DNA from: Lentilitoribacter sp039986595
GTDB lineage: Bacteria > Pseudomonadota > Alphaproteobacteria > Rhizobiales > Rhizobiaceae
DNA length: 64,000 nucleotides
Assembly (NCBI GenBank): GCA_039986595.1
Contig: JBDWQJ010000009.1
Span: 124,001 to 188,000, forward strand
Direction: 5' to 3'
The notes beneath the pieces were generated by a model. It made no database searches, was not told the DNA's origin, and saw only the letters and a list, made by a program, of their open reading frames with translations. Both the position numbers and the translations under genes were made by a program. Below, piece after piece: positions 55,349 through 63,114 of this stretch; positions within the stretch are counted from its first letter, which is position 1, and the number at the start of each line of letters is the position of its first letter.

Positions 55349-56050
55349 TTATTTCCAAAACTTTAAATTAAAGGGCTTCTTCAATGGTTTTGGTAGACCG
55401 TCCGTCAATTTGGTATTTTTGTCGACAATCTCAAGTTCGAAATGGCAACCATACCCCTCTCCTTCACCACGTAAATAATAGCCATAATGCAGACTTTCAG
55501 CGGCTTCTGGTATATCCAGAACAATTTCACGGTTTTCCCAATGCGTGGTTCCAGTTAAAGGTCCGTTTGCTTTCCGGGTTTCCATATTTGCAAAGGCGAC
55601 ATGTCGCCCGGCAACTTCTCCATCAGCACGCAACCACATTGTGACCGCGCCTTCACAATTTTCTGCTCTTAGCTCGCCCTTAAAGCGAACCCGTTTGCCT
55701 TTATATTCGCCTATCTCGCAACTCTGCATGAAGGTGGCAAATCCGTCTCCTAAAGCAGGAGTATCCGTCTTTTTGCGAATCAGCATGGGATGAACACCAT
55801 CGCGTTTCTGATCAGTAACCAAACCATATTCAAAATAGGAAATATTGGTTCCACTCATTTGCCAACCTTCCGGCAAAGGAAGCAATGTCCTTTGTTGGGT
55901 TAGTTTAGCAGAGAGTGTATTCCAGTCTTTATAACCTAAAAATCTCGCAACCGTTTCCAGCGCATGACCACGAGTAATTTCGTATCCTAGCTCTTTTAAT
56001 ATTGCGGAGAGTTTATCGGCATGCGCCTTCGCGTCTTCCGGAGAATTCAT
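55349..56050 (-). CDS. Glyoxalase-related-domain protein of unknown function
   Basis: 233 residues. The N-terminal ~55 residues (AKAHADKLSAILKELGYEITRGHALETVARFLGYKDWNTLSAKL) match the short helical 'glyoxalase-related' domain found at the N-terminus of several alphaproteobacterial proteins. The remaining ~165 residues look all-beta and resemble carbohydrate-binding jelly-rolls (EYKGKRVRFKGELRAEN ... LHYGYYLRGEGEGYGCHFELEIVDKN). ATG 56050 is preceded by AAAGGAACG. Probably cytosolic; function unknown. Confidence 0.65.
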   Translation of the reverse strand: MNSPEDAKAHADKLSAILKELGYEITRGHALETVARFLGYKDWNTLSAKLTQQRTLLPLPEGWQMSGTNISYFEYGLVTDQKRDGVHPMLIRKKTDTPALGDGFATFMQSCEIGEYKGKRVRFKGELRAENCEGAVTMWLRADGEVAGRHVAFANMETRKANGPLTGTTHWENREIVLDIPEAAESLHYGYYLRGEGEGYGCHFELEIVDKNTKLTDGLPKPLKKPFNLKFWK

Positions 56051-56239
56051 ATCTCGTTCCTTTGTTATGCGATTTTGAAAGGTGTCCAATTTGCCAGTTC
56101 ATCGCCAAACAAAGTTGAAGATCTGAAACTATCGAGTGCTTTTACGTTACCCTTTCGGGCTTGGACCGCCGGAAGCACAATCCTTGAATCCAAATATACG
56201 GGCAATTTCTCCTCAGTCAATTGATAAAATCACTGCCAC

Positions 56240-56287
56240 TTGACATTTAGTTTAATATCAAACTATATATAGTTCAACATTAAACTA
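56240..56287 (+). promoter_or_regulatory. Promoter overlapped by a 40-bp palindromic operator
   Basis: TTGACA (56240-56245) and TATATA (56264-56269) form a sigma-70 promoter with 18-base spacing. The outer arms TAGTTTAAT (56248-56256) and ATTAAACTA (56279-56287) and the inner perfect palindrome AACTATATATAGTT (56261-56274) share its centre and cover the -10. This is a likely binding site of the MarR regulator encoded in the same operon, giving autorepression. Confidence 0.65.
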
Positions 56288-56303
56288 AAAAGGATGTCCA
56301 CAA

Positions 56304-57446
56304 ATGAAACGTCGTAATTTTCTAGCTCTTTTGGGTGGTGGTGTAATTTTAGGTGCTAGCGGCACTTTAGGTTCAGTTGCTATGCGTACGCCGGATAAAG
56401 CACTCACCCCATGGCAAAATGCAGGTGGCGATCAATATAGCGATCCGCGCATGCGCGCTCTCTCCTATGCGATCCTCGCGCCCAATCCGCATAACCGTCA
56501 GCCTTGGCTGGTTGATTTATCCAGTAACAATCAGATCACCCTCACCGTTGATACAAATAAGTTGCTGCCGCACACTGATCCCTTTAGCCGCCAGATAACT
56601 ATTGGATTGGGTTGCTTCTTAGAAGTTTTACGTATGGCCGCCGCGCAAGATGGCTACCGTGCTGATATGGCTGTCTTCCCGCAAGGTTCGGATACCACCG
56701 CTTTGGATCAGCGTCCCATTGCTGTTATCGACATGGTCAAAGATGAGAACATCCAATCTGACCCTCTCTTTACGCACATATTTGAACGTCGTTCACTTAA
56801 AGAACCATTTGACATAACCAAAGAAGTGTCAGCGGACTTGCTTACCCGTGTGGCAGATGCAGCGCTTTATACCAACACTGCGACAACAAATAATGAGAGC
56901 GAGGTTTCCAAGCTTCGCAAGCTCACGCGAGATGCGTTTACAATTGAGCTTGATACACCGCGAACATATAAAGAAAGCGTCGACCTCTTCCGCATTGGTA
57001 AAAAAGAGATTGAAGCCAACCCTGATGGTATCGATTTCTCGGGTCCAATGTTTGAAACAATGGGTTTTTTCGGGCTCATGACGCGCGAAGGTGCATTGGA
57101 TACAAATTCTATCGAATTTGAAGAAGGTAAAAAGGCAATTTACGCACAAACCGACACTGGTATGGCCTATCTATGGGTGGTGACCAACGGTAATTCGCGC
57201 GAAGACCAGATAAATGCCGGGCGCGATTGGGTGCGTATCAATCTTGCAACGACACGCGAAAACATTGGCGTCCAACCCATGAGCCAAGCCTTGCAGGAAT
57301 ATGCTGAGATGAAGGTACTTTACGAACAAATTCATCACGATCTGGCACCAAGCGGTGGTACTGTTCAAATGTTTGCTCGATTGGGTTATGCTGAAAGAGT
57401 CGCACCAAGTCCGCGCTGGCCAATTGAGGCTAAAATACTAAGTTAG
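56304..57446 (+). CDS. Acg-type nitroreductase-family protein with Tat signal
   Basis: 380 residues. N-terminal twin-arginine signal KRRNFLALLGGG, then a nitroreductase-fold domain in the diverged 'Acg' form, with APNPHNRQPWLVDL for FMN binding and a C-terminal RINLATTRENIGVQPMSQALQEY segment. Acg-like proteins bind FMN and may sequester it or reduce quinone/nitro compounds; activity is unknown. Export to the periplasm through Tat is inferred. AAAGGATG site before the ATG; cotranscribed with the MarR gene 15 bp downstream. Confidence 0.8.
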   Translation: MKRRNFLALLGGGVILGASGTLGSVAMRTPDKALTPWQNAGGDQYSDPRMRALSYAILAPNPHNRQPWLVDLSSNNQITLTVDTNKLLPHTDPFSRQITIGLGCFLEVLRMAAAQDGYRADMAVFPQGSDTTALDQRPIAVIDMVKDENIQSDPLFTHIFERRSLKEPFDITKEVSADLLTRVADAALYTNTATTNNESEVSKLRKLTRDAFTIELDTPRTYKESVDLFRIGKKEIEANPDGIDFSGPMFETMGFFGLMTREGALDTNSIEFEEGKKAIYAQTDTGMAYLWVVTNGNSREDQINAGRDWVRINLATTRENIGVQPMSQALQEYAEMKVLYEQIHHDLAPSGGTVQMFARLGYAERVAPSPRWPIEAKILS

Positions 57447-57461
57447 AAGGAAGTTCAATCT

Positions 57462-57905
57462 TTGAGTGACCCCGAACGAAAAGTGTTTCAGTTTTTCAAT
57501 GAGATTGGGATTATCAATCAACTGGCAACCGACATATTTCAGTCCAATATGCCTGACGGATTGCATATCTCCCACTTCTCGGTGCTAAACCACCTCGTTC
57601 GGTTAGGTGATGGCGTCACGCCATTATCTATCACCAACGCCTTTCAAGTGACCAAAGGCACAATGACTAATACGTTATCTGTTTTATCAAAACGTGGTCT
57701 TATTCATATTGCACCGCATGAAACAGACGGGCGAAGCAAAGTTGTGTTTTTAACCGATGAAGGTCGTGCATTTCAAAAACAAGCTATCGAAAGCCTATTC
57801 CCCGCCATCCAACAACTTGGTGACAAAATGGATTGGGCGCGTGTGGTTGAACTCATTCCCGAGCTTGAACGCGTCCGCAAAATCTTGGATGAAGACCGGG
57901 ATTGA
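57462..57905 (+). CDS. MarR-family transcriptional regulator
   Basis: 147 residues, winged-helix MarR fold: FSVLNHLVRLGDGVTPLSITNAFQVTKGTMTNTLSVLSKRGLI (helices and recognition helix), and the wing RSKVVFLTDEGRAF. TTG start with AAGGAAG eight bases earlier. It follows the Acg gene and probably represses this operon through the palindrome at 56248-56287. The tRNA-derived repeat at 57923 begins 18 bases after its stop codon, so the island insertion lies at its 3' end. Confidence 0.85.
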   Translation: MSDPERKVFQFFNEIGIINQLATDIFQSNMPDGLHISHFSVLNHLVRLGDGVTPLSITNAFQVTKGTMTNTLSVLSKRGLIHIAPHETDGRSKVVFLTDEGRAFQKQAIESLFPAIQQLGDKMDWARVVELIPELERVRKILDEDRD

Positions 57906-57922
57906 TTTAGTTTTTCCAAGGA

Positions 57923-57951
57923 AAAACTGGTCGGAACGGCAGGATTTGAAC
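57923..57951. repeat. Left attachment-type repeat (copy of tRNA-Pro 3' end)
   Basis: 29 bases identical to 59272-59300, including the T-arm 3' side, acceptor 3' strand and CCA of tRNA-Pro. Beyond the repeat the tRNA sequence stops abruptly, so it is not a second gene. Confidence 0.85.
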
Positions 57952-58130
57952 TTAAAAAAACCCTAACAATTCGGTATTCCAATCAAAATAAACAGTAGCC
58001 TCTATATCAGAAAACATTTTCACACGCGACATTCTATTATCGAGCTACGGTTGAATGAATTCTCAAAAAACTAACCCACCAAACACAAGAGTGGATGGTG
58101 GGTTAATTGAATTTCGCACTGATTTACAAC

Positions 58131-58592
58131 TCAAGCGACTAAATTTACCAATTCGTATTGATTTTCATTCGCTGCATTCATTGATATCTGAATAGGCTGT
58201 ATATTCTCAGATACAACACTACTTTTGGACAATTCATCAATACCTTGCTCCGTTTCAAGGCTTAATTTCTCAATCGCTAAACGGCGGATGACAATTTCAG
58301 ACACTTCATCAATTTCATTCTCACCACGCTCCCACCTACCAACAGTCTGCTGATCACGATGAACAAGTGTTGCGAGTTGGGTCCGCGAGTATCCCATTTC
58401 AGTTCGCAAAAACTTCAACTCGTCGCCTGAAATTGAGTACTCGTGCATAACGATGCCCAAAGCTATGACATGATGTAACTCGGCAACTGCAGGTATGGTG
58501 ATTACTTCATCACCCATATCGTCCAATATCACTTCTATGCCTGATATATATACGTTCTGAAGACCACACTCCGTATAATGGTAATTATTCAT
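58131..58592 (-). CDS. HTH antitoxin-like protein of the island pair
   Basis: 153 residues. The N-terminal ~60 residues (YHYTECGLQNVYISGIEVILDD ... IPAVAELHHVIA) form a small domain resembling the N-terminal part of YgiT/MqsA-type antitoxins but with only one cysteine, so no zinc finger. An XRE-type HTH follows (~62-110: SGDELKFLRTEMGYSRTQLATLVHRDQQTVGRWERGE). The ~40-residue tail is unstructured. It overlaps the upstream DUF4258 gene by 8 bases (ATGAATAA), good Shine-Dalgarno GGAGAAG. Likely DNA-binding autorepressor and antitoxin. Confidence 0.8.
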   Translation of the reverse strand: MNNYHYTECGLQNVYISGIEVILDDMGDEVITIPAVAELHHVIALGIVMHEYSISGDELKFLRTEMGYSRTQLATLVHRDQQTVGRWERGENEIDEVSEIVIRRLAIEKLSLETEQGIDELSKSSVVSENIQPIQISMNAANENQYELVNLVA

Positions 58593-58944
58593 TTACTTCT
58601 CCAATTATGCTACCAGCTCTCGTTTCACGATCGTCCATCCATTCCACGGTAACTACCTTTAGAAAACATGCCTTACTATCTGGTATCACTACTACTCCTA
58701 TTGTGCGATTCTCACTATTAGGACTTTTACTTTCAACTAAATATTTATTGAACGCTTCTCTCGTAGAGGATTTAGGGTCTTGTTGAACAATCCCGTATCT
58801 CAATACGTAGAGTACATCACTATTTATGATATTTCTTTCAGCTAGTCTTTCCTTTGCATGCAAGAAATATGAGATCGTCATTTTTTTAGATCTTGCAATT
58901 TTTGTTATTTCGCGTGTTGCGGTTTTTGGACTCCACTTAGCCAT
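58585..58944 (-). CDS. DUF4258 protein, putative toxin of the island pair
   Basis: 119 residues, DUF4258 family: SYFLHAKERLAERNIINSDVLYVLRYGIVQQDPKSS, then TIGVVVIPDSKACFLKVVTVEWMD. The fold is related to RelE/MqsR-type RNases, with the conserved H-A-x-x-R-x-x-x-R. Paired with an HTH gene downstream in a toxin-antitoxin-like operon; toxin-first order as in mqsRA and higBA. Toxicity is inferred, not shown. Its promoter carries a perfect palindrome (58978-58994). Confidence 0.75.
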   Translation of the reverse strand: MAKWSPKTATREITKIARSKKMTISYFLHAKERLAERNIINSDVLYVLRYGIVQQDPKSSTREAFNKYLVESKSPNSENRTIGVVVIPDSKACFLKVVTVEWMDDRETRAGSIIGEVNE

Positions 58945-58977
58945 AAGCAGCCTTTTGAACTTGCTTGAGCCTTAAAA

Positions 58978-59017
58978 TATATCACCATGATATAATTTAC
59001 TAGCCCAAAAATGTAAA
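58978..59017 (-). promoter_or_regulatory. Promoter and operator of the toxin-antitoxin pair
   Basis: On the minus strand TTTACA (59017-59012), 17 bases, and TATATC (58994-58989) form a sigma-70 promoter 45 bases before the DUF4258 start. A perfect palindrome TATATCA-CCA-TGATATA (58978-58994) covers the -10. This is the expected site for an autorepressing antitoxin. Confidence 0.65.
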
Positions 59018-59271
59018 CAATTCGTAATTTTAATTTAACTTCATCAAATCGTTCAGAAAAAGTGAATCAAAACCAAGGAATCAATACACTATATATAGTT
59101 GTAGTAAAATAAATAATTAACTTTATGATTGATAATTTATCTATAACAACTCCACGTTCTAGATATGAAACATTTTAGACCCAAATAAACCACAAAACGT
59201 CTGCAAAAATCGTACTTCGACCGAACATATTAAATAAATCATCGGAAAGACGAGAGCGATATGTTTAGAAG

Positions 59272-59300
59272 AAAACTGGTCGGAACGGCAGGATTTGAAC
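59272..59300. repeat. Right attachment-type repeat in tRNA-Pro
   Basis: 29 bases identical to 57923-57951; covers the 3' 24 bases of the tRNA gene and five bases of flank (AAAAC). Confidence 0.85.
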
Positions 59301-59353
59301 CTGCGACCCCTACACCCCCAGTGTAGTGCGCTACCGGGCTGCGCTACGCTCCG
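59277..59353 (-). tRNA. tRNA-Pro, anticodon GGG
   Basis: 77 bases with encoded CCA. Acceptor CGGAGCG/CGTTCCG, anticodon arm CTACA-CTGGGGG-TGTAG giving GGG, T-arm with GGTTCAAATCC. In Hyphomicrobiales this gene usually lies near merR-ihfA-fabH; here it is ~3 kb from merR with accessory genes between. Its 3' end is the attachment site of the mini-island. Confidence 0.95.
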
Positions 59354-59496
59354 ACTTGTTAAAAGTCCTAGTTTATAAAAGCACTTAAGCGCAAGTATTT
59401 TTTTTGAACAGAAACTTCAAATAGAAAACGACGCGCGTATCTACCGATCATGTTGCGGCAATCGCTGCAACCATGCCAGATATGCTCAGCAGCCGT

Positions 59497-59838
59497 TTAT
59501 ACACCACATTGTTTGGCGATTTGTTGAGACTGGATCGAGAGGACTTTTCCCTTGGCAACTGAAAGCTCACCCTCGACATCCCCACCCAGCGCACCTGATA
59601 TTGGCAAACCAACGAGGAAAACACCGATCGCATCCGCATCAGCGGCACCGCGTTGCTTGCTCGCTAAGGCTTTTTCATTCGCTTGTTCTTTTAAAAGCAA
59701 TTCATTGAGCTGCTTACAATTGTAATTTGCATATGTTTGTGAAGGTAGACTTGCTGGCACAACAGCATTTGGTCGCTTGGCACATCCCGAAACAATTAAC
59801 GCGACCATAAGACTTGAAAACACAATTATATTACGCAT
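59497..59838 (-). CDS. Small lipoprotein of unknown function
   Basis: 113 residues. Lipoprotein signal peptide with lipobox VSGC (cysteine ~19), then a mature domain with a C...C spacing (NYNCKQLNELLLKEQANEKALASKQRGAADADAIGVFLVGLPISGALGGDVEGELSVAKGKV ... QCGV, quoted by landmarks): an amphipathic helix, a glycine-rich hydrophobic hairpin and a second helix. The layout is common in alphaproteobacterial and phage-borne small lipoproteins. Outer- or inner-membrane anchored; function unknown. ATG at 59838. Confidence 0.65.
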   Translation of the reverse strand: MRNIIVFSSLMVALIVSGCAKRPNAVVPASLPSQTYANYNCKQLNELLLKEQANEKALASKQRGAADADAIGVFLVGLPISGALGGDVEGELSVAKGKVLSIQSQQIAKQCGV

Positions 59839-60023
59839 AACGCACCCCATTAAATTAGTTGTGTAGATTATTTACACAACCTTAAATAGAGTCGCAAGTA
59901 AAATATACATTCTAAGTAATCACCTAAATGCCAACGTTAGTAATGGCCCAACAATAGATCTTCTCACAGGCGTTGTAGATGCGGTGCTTTTCATAAAATT
60001 TTGTCACTAGGCACAACATAAAA

Positions 60024-60057
60024 GGATTATTATCCCTAGTAAAAGGGATTAATATCC
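60024..60057. promoter_or_regulatory. Paired operator-like palindromes upstream of the XRE repressor
   Basis: GGATTATTATCC (60024-60035) and GGATTAATATCC (60046-60057) both fit GGAT-N4-ATCC, with centres 22 bases apart (two helix turns). They lie 15 bases before the XRE gene start. The same motif recurs at 62202-62213 and, degenerate, 62173-62184, so it is probably the binding site of the XRE regulator. Confidence 0.6.
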
Positions 60058-60071
60058 TTCATAATATATAT

Positions 60072-60509
60072 ATGAAAACACCATATGAACGCATATTTGA
60101 ACGCTTAAATGAGATGGGGATGAAACCGACAACGGCGTCTAAGCTCGCAGATCTTGATCCGTCATATCTGCGCGAACTTGCCAAAAACCAAAAAAGACAA
60201 CCTCGCGGTGCCAGCGCTGAGAAGCTTGCAAAGGTTTTGGGCAAATCTGCGCAATGGATTTTGTTTGGTATTGAAGATCTTAACGAAGAGGAAATAGAGC
60301 GCAAATTCACCATTGATCCTGCGATACTGGAAACTGCATTAGAGCAAACAAAAAAGGTAATTGTCTTTACAAATTCAAAGCCATCGAAAGAAGATGAATG
60401 CAAGATGATTGCGTTTCATTATGAAGAGATTTTTCGAAAACTCAATAATATTGCCCCCCTTGAAGTTAAACACTCTCCTGATGCAAGCGAAGACCCCTCC
60501 CCGGAATAA
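60072..60509 (+). CDS. XRE-family HTH regulator (phage-repressor-like)
   Basis: 145 residues. An HTH_3-like N-terminal domain (ERIFERLNEMGMKPTTASKLADLDPSYLRELAKNQKRQPRGASAEKLAKVLGKSAQWILFG, residues ~5-65) resembles cI/C2-type phage repressors, followed by an acidic helical tail without an S24 peptidase. The adjacent palindromes 60024-60057 suggest autoregulation. It heads a small accessory locus with the genes at 60652-61449 and the opposing gene at 61352-62053. Confidence 0.75.
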   Translation: MKTPYERIFERLNEMGMKPTTASKLADLDPSYLRELAKNQKRQPRGASAEKLAKVLGKSAQWILFGIEDLNEEEIERKFTIDPAILETALEQTKKVIVFTNSKPSKEDECKMIAFHYEEIFRKLNNIAPLEVKHSPDASEDPSPE

Positions 60510-60651
60510 AAAGAACCCTCTTACCGCACCAATGAATACAATTGCGTTTAATCAAAACCTCAATTACAATTCACGGTTTAAAGACAACAATATTTTTCTA
60601 GACCTATGTTTACGTTTCACGTAATTTCGCTCATAGGAGAAAGCCAAACAC

Positions 60652-60921
60652 GTGGATTACATTTCAACCATACTCGCCAGATCACCAAAAATCGAGGATG
60701 ATGAACGTTATCGTCGGATTCTTTCGTATATTGAAGAGTGTAATTTGCATTCCTGCTTAGCAATTGCATTGCTGTATATTGGTTACGAACCGAAGGACCA
60801 TGCGAAGAACATTTTTATCGCTGATCATTTGCTATCTGATGAAGAAAAAAACGAATTAACTGAATTGCTTGAAGCTGCTGCGTTTAACAAGGCAACACCA
60901 AAACCGGAGACCAAACATTAG
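60652..60921 (+). CDS. 89-residue hypothetical protein
   Basis: Begins at GTG preceded by AGGAGA. Mostly helical, soluble, no cysteine-rich or DNA-binding motif (start DYISTILARSPKIEDDERYRRILSYIEEC; LHSCLAIALLYIGYE core). Not recognised. Its stop is directly followed by the next ATG (no gap), so both are cotranscribed; they follow the XRE gene by ~140 bp on the same strand. Confidence 0.55.
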   Translation: MDYISTILARSPKIEDDERYRRILSYIEECNLHSCLAIALLYIGYEPKDHAKNIFIADHLLSDEEKNELTELLEAAAFNKATPKPETKH

Positions 60922-61449
60922 ATGAGCCGAATTCACCCCATGAACAAAAATGAGCTACTTAAAGCAGACACACCTGATTTGATGGTTGCTCTTTATGAAT
61001 GGTCCCAAAAAGGCCATGCGGTCATGGATCATGAGCTTGTTGAAATGTCACCCTTCCTAACCTTTACGCATACCGACCTTACTACTGAGCAACCACCAAG
61101 CTTTTATCTGATTGGCAAGAAGTCAGCAGCGAGGGACGTGTTTGGCAATCAATGGGCGGATAATATTCGCAAATCCCAGGCATCTCCCATCAAGAACCAC
61201 AAGCAGCCTTCTGCTGAAGGTTATTTCAAAGCATTACAAAACGATTTCAACTTTGATCATGTTGAGTTTGATACCGACGATGTAAAAGGGATTTATCGTC
61301 GATTGATTGTTCCTGTTCGAACAGAAATTGGCATGCAACCATCATTTTTTGTTATGCTGCCAATGCCAATTCAGATCGAGCATAAACACCGTATGCCAGA
61401 TGTTGAAGATCGCTCAAGTTCGAATAAACAAGCGCAAAATTTTCATTAG
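60922..61449 (+). CDS. Hypothetical protein, possibly PAS-like
   Basis: 175 residues. The body (SFYLIGKKSAARDVFGNQWADNIRKS ... VKGIYRRLIVPVRTEIGMQPSFFVMLPMPIQI) has the alternation of strands and short helices of a PAS/GAF-type sensor, but no confident family match. The last 32 codons overlap antisense to the 3' end of the GNAT-like gene (61352-61449). Position after the XRE regulator suggests a sensing or regulatory role. Confidence 0.5.
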   Translation: MSRIHPMNKNELLKADTPDLMVALYEWSQKGHAVMDHELVEMSPFLTFTHTDLTTEQPPSFYLIGKKSAARDVFGNQWADNIRKSQASPIKNHKQPSAEGYFKALQNDFNFDHVEFDTDDVKGIYRRLIVPVRTEIGMQPSFFVMLPMPIQIEHKHRMPDVEDRSSSNKQAQNFH

Positions 61450-62053
61450 TTCCTTCCGGCACCACAGACCAATCAATCAATTGTGTTTGACAGCATGCAT
61501 AGCCGGATTTAATCGGCAACCAGGCTTCCGCCATACGTGGCGCAACCACAGCATAACAAAAATCTGGCTTAAAACGGCTCAAGGATATCAACAAAGATAA
61601 ACGCGGCAATAAATGCCCCAAGCCCCGCACCTTGTGCTTCTTTGCAATCCAAAAATCACCTTGGTAAACCACATCACCCGTTATTTCGTGAGCGCGCGGG
61701 GCGTGTTCAGCACCCGCCTCCCCGCCTAATATGCGGGGATACTGCTTGCTAAGAAGTTGCGCAAGACTTGTGCGGCCCAAACAATCCTTGCGCGCGGCAA
61801 TTGTTGCCACCAGCTTATCTTGCTCATCATAAAGAACCAATGAAAAGCTATTGCCACTGGTGAAATCAAAATTCACTTCGTCGCATTGCTCGGTCAACAT
61901 GCGATCATCGCGCATTTGGCATATTTGTTTGAACCTTGAAAAGTCACTCGACTGAACAATTTTATAGCCCAAGGCTGATATTTCTTTTGCTGTGTATATA
62001 ATAGACGCGGAAAGAACCAAGTCCGAATGTCTGTCCAAAATGTTTTCGCTCAT
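61352..62053 (-). CDS. GNAT/autoinducer-synthase-like acyltransferase-fold protein
   Basis: 233 residues. The central region shows SFSLVLYDEQDKLVATIAARKDCLG followed by GDFWIAKKHKVRGLGHLLPRLSLLISLSRFKPDFCYAVVAPR. KVRGLG fits the acyl-CoA-binding [QRK]xxGxG motif of GNAT enzymes; overall length and order also recall FeeM/LuxI-type N-acyl synthases. Substrate unknown. Promoter region carries the GGAT-N4-ATCC motif twice (62173-62213). Its 3' end overlaps the opposing gene by 98 bp. Confidence 0.6.
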   Translation of the reverse strand: MSENILDRHSDLVLSASIIYTAKEISALGYKIVQSSDFSRFKQICQMRDDRMLTEQCDEVNFDFTSGNSFSLVLYDEQDKLVATIAARKDCLGRTSLAQLLSKQYPRILGGEAGAEHAPRAHEITGDVVYQGDFWIAKKHKVRGLGHLLPRLSLLISLSRFKPDFCYAVVAPRMAEAWLPIKSGYACCQTQLIDWSVVPEGTNENFALVYSNLSDLQHLAYGVYARSELALAA

Positions 62054-62172
62054 AATATATTCCTCAATAGAACCCTAAAGAACTACACCGAATAATAGAA
62101 AAGTTGCGAAATCAATATCTAGGTTGCGTGAAAAATAATTTCAGATGAGTATCAATAGCTGTGTATGTAACA

Positions 62173-62213
62173 GGACAAAAATCCTTAAAACATATATGCA
62201 AGGATTTATATCC
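62173..62213. promoter_or_regulatory. Operator-like palindromes upstream of the GNAT-like gene
   Basis: GGATTTATATCC (62202-62213) and the imperfect GGACAAAAATCC (62173-62184) match the GGAT-N4-ATCC motif at the XRE gene. They lie 120-160 bases before the GNAT-like start. The flanking AAGG...CCCTAG bases are also shared between 62200-62217 and 60022-60039. Confidence 0.55.
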
Positions 62214-62326
62214 CTAGCACTATTTATGCTTCCTATGTTTGCCCGTGTAATATGGATCAAACAGCGAAAATAACTAACCATCAAAAGATAAGTAGAAACA
62301 TAAAACAGCGCTGAGAAAAAAACTAA

Positions 62327-62908
62327 TTACCTTGTTTGATCAAGCAGTCGTTTGCACTCAAGAAGGTCATAGAGCGCTTCTTGTAATAGGGCTCTGTCTT
62401 CTTCTGCCAAGGCCTTGTTAGAGCCAGATGTGGGTGCGGTATCTGCTTGCGCATCATCATCTTTTTTGCGTTGTAGAAAGCGTAATGATGAAGGCGCTTT
62501 TGCCTTGCCTAAAATATGATTTGGCTCAGGCGCCTCAACCTTTGGCGCAGGCGATACTGTCCGCGCGCCCTGCATGACCATACCGTCTTCTTCTTCAGCT
62601 TCTTTTGCTGCCAAAATTGCTTCTGCGGCGGCTGTATCACCGGCGCCAATGGCAATCACATATCGATTACCATTTTGTTTTAAGAGCTTTTGGACACCCT
62701 TAATTGTATATCCCTGATCATAAAGAAGATGGCGAATGCCTTGAAGTAACACAAAATCATCTGGCCGATAATATCGACGCCCACCAGCCCGTTTCATAGG
62801 CTTAATCTGTGAAAACCGTGTTTCCCAAAAACGCAACACATGTTGCGGCAAGCTCAACTCTTCTGCAACTTCCGAAATGGTCCGAAAGGCATCTGGTGAC
62901 TTATCCAC
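62327..62908 (-). CDS. MerR-family regulator
   Basis: 193 residues. Winged-helix MerR domain at residues ~8-75 (FRTISEVAEELSLPQHVLRFWETRFSQIKPMKRAGGRRYYRPDDFVLLQGI). The C-terminal ~110 residues are low-complexity, without metal-binding cysteines. This MerR form is conserved after fabH-ihfA in Hyphomicrobiales and lies in that place here. Targets are not known to me. Confidence 0.88.
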   Translation of the reverse strand: MDKSPDAFRTISEVAEELSLPQHVLRFWETRFSQIKPMKRAGGRRYYRPDDFVLLQGIRHLLYDQGYTIKGVQKLLKQNGNRYVIAIGAGDTAAAEAILAAKEAEEEDGMVMQGARTVSPAPKVEAPEPNHILGKAKAPSSLRFLQRKKDDDAQADTAPTSGSNKALAEEDRALLQEALYDLLECKRLLDQTR

Positions 62909-63114
62909 TCAAACTCTCCCAAGCGATGGAACGTTAGCGCATGCGATTATCTTCGCTTTAATTGCCCCAACAAGGTTGTACCCCCAAGCATCAATTAACT
63001 CAAACTTGCTTCCAAATTTCACAACGCAGCGAATGGGAAGTTTACGCAATCAACTGGACGCACACTAGCTAAAGGCCAGGCCTACGTCCATATACTAAAT
63101 GTTGTATATACAGG

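Larger units (their letters stand above)
57923..59300. mobile_element. 1.35-kb tRNA-Pro-associated mini-island
   Basis: Bounded by a perfect 29-bp direct repeat at 57923-57951 and 59272-59300. The right copy is the last 24 bases of the tRNA-Pro gene plus five bases beyond it; the left copy is the detached tRNA end. This is the geometry left by tyrosine-integrase insertion into a tRNA 3' end with the gene restored. The cargo is only a DUF4258/HTH pair (58131-58944); no integrase or excisionase is present, so the element is non-autonomous or a remnant. The 58945-59276 stretch holds only the operon promoter and AT-rich DNA. Confidence 0.75.

Noticed and set aside
57928..57955. Possible second tRNA-Pro gene
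   Set aside because: Only the last 24 bases of the tRNA are present; the anticodon and D arms are missing. It is an attachment-type repeat.
59088..59099. ACTATATATAGT, matching the core of the Acg/MarR operator
   Set aside because: Only the AT-rich 12-base core is shared, without the TAGTTTAAT arms, inside very AT-rich island DNA; a chance match is likely.
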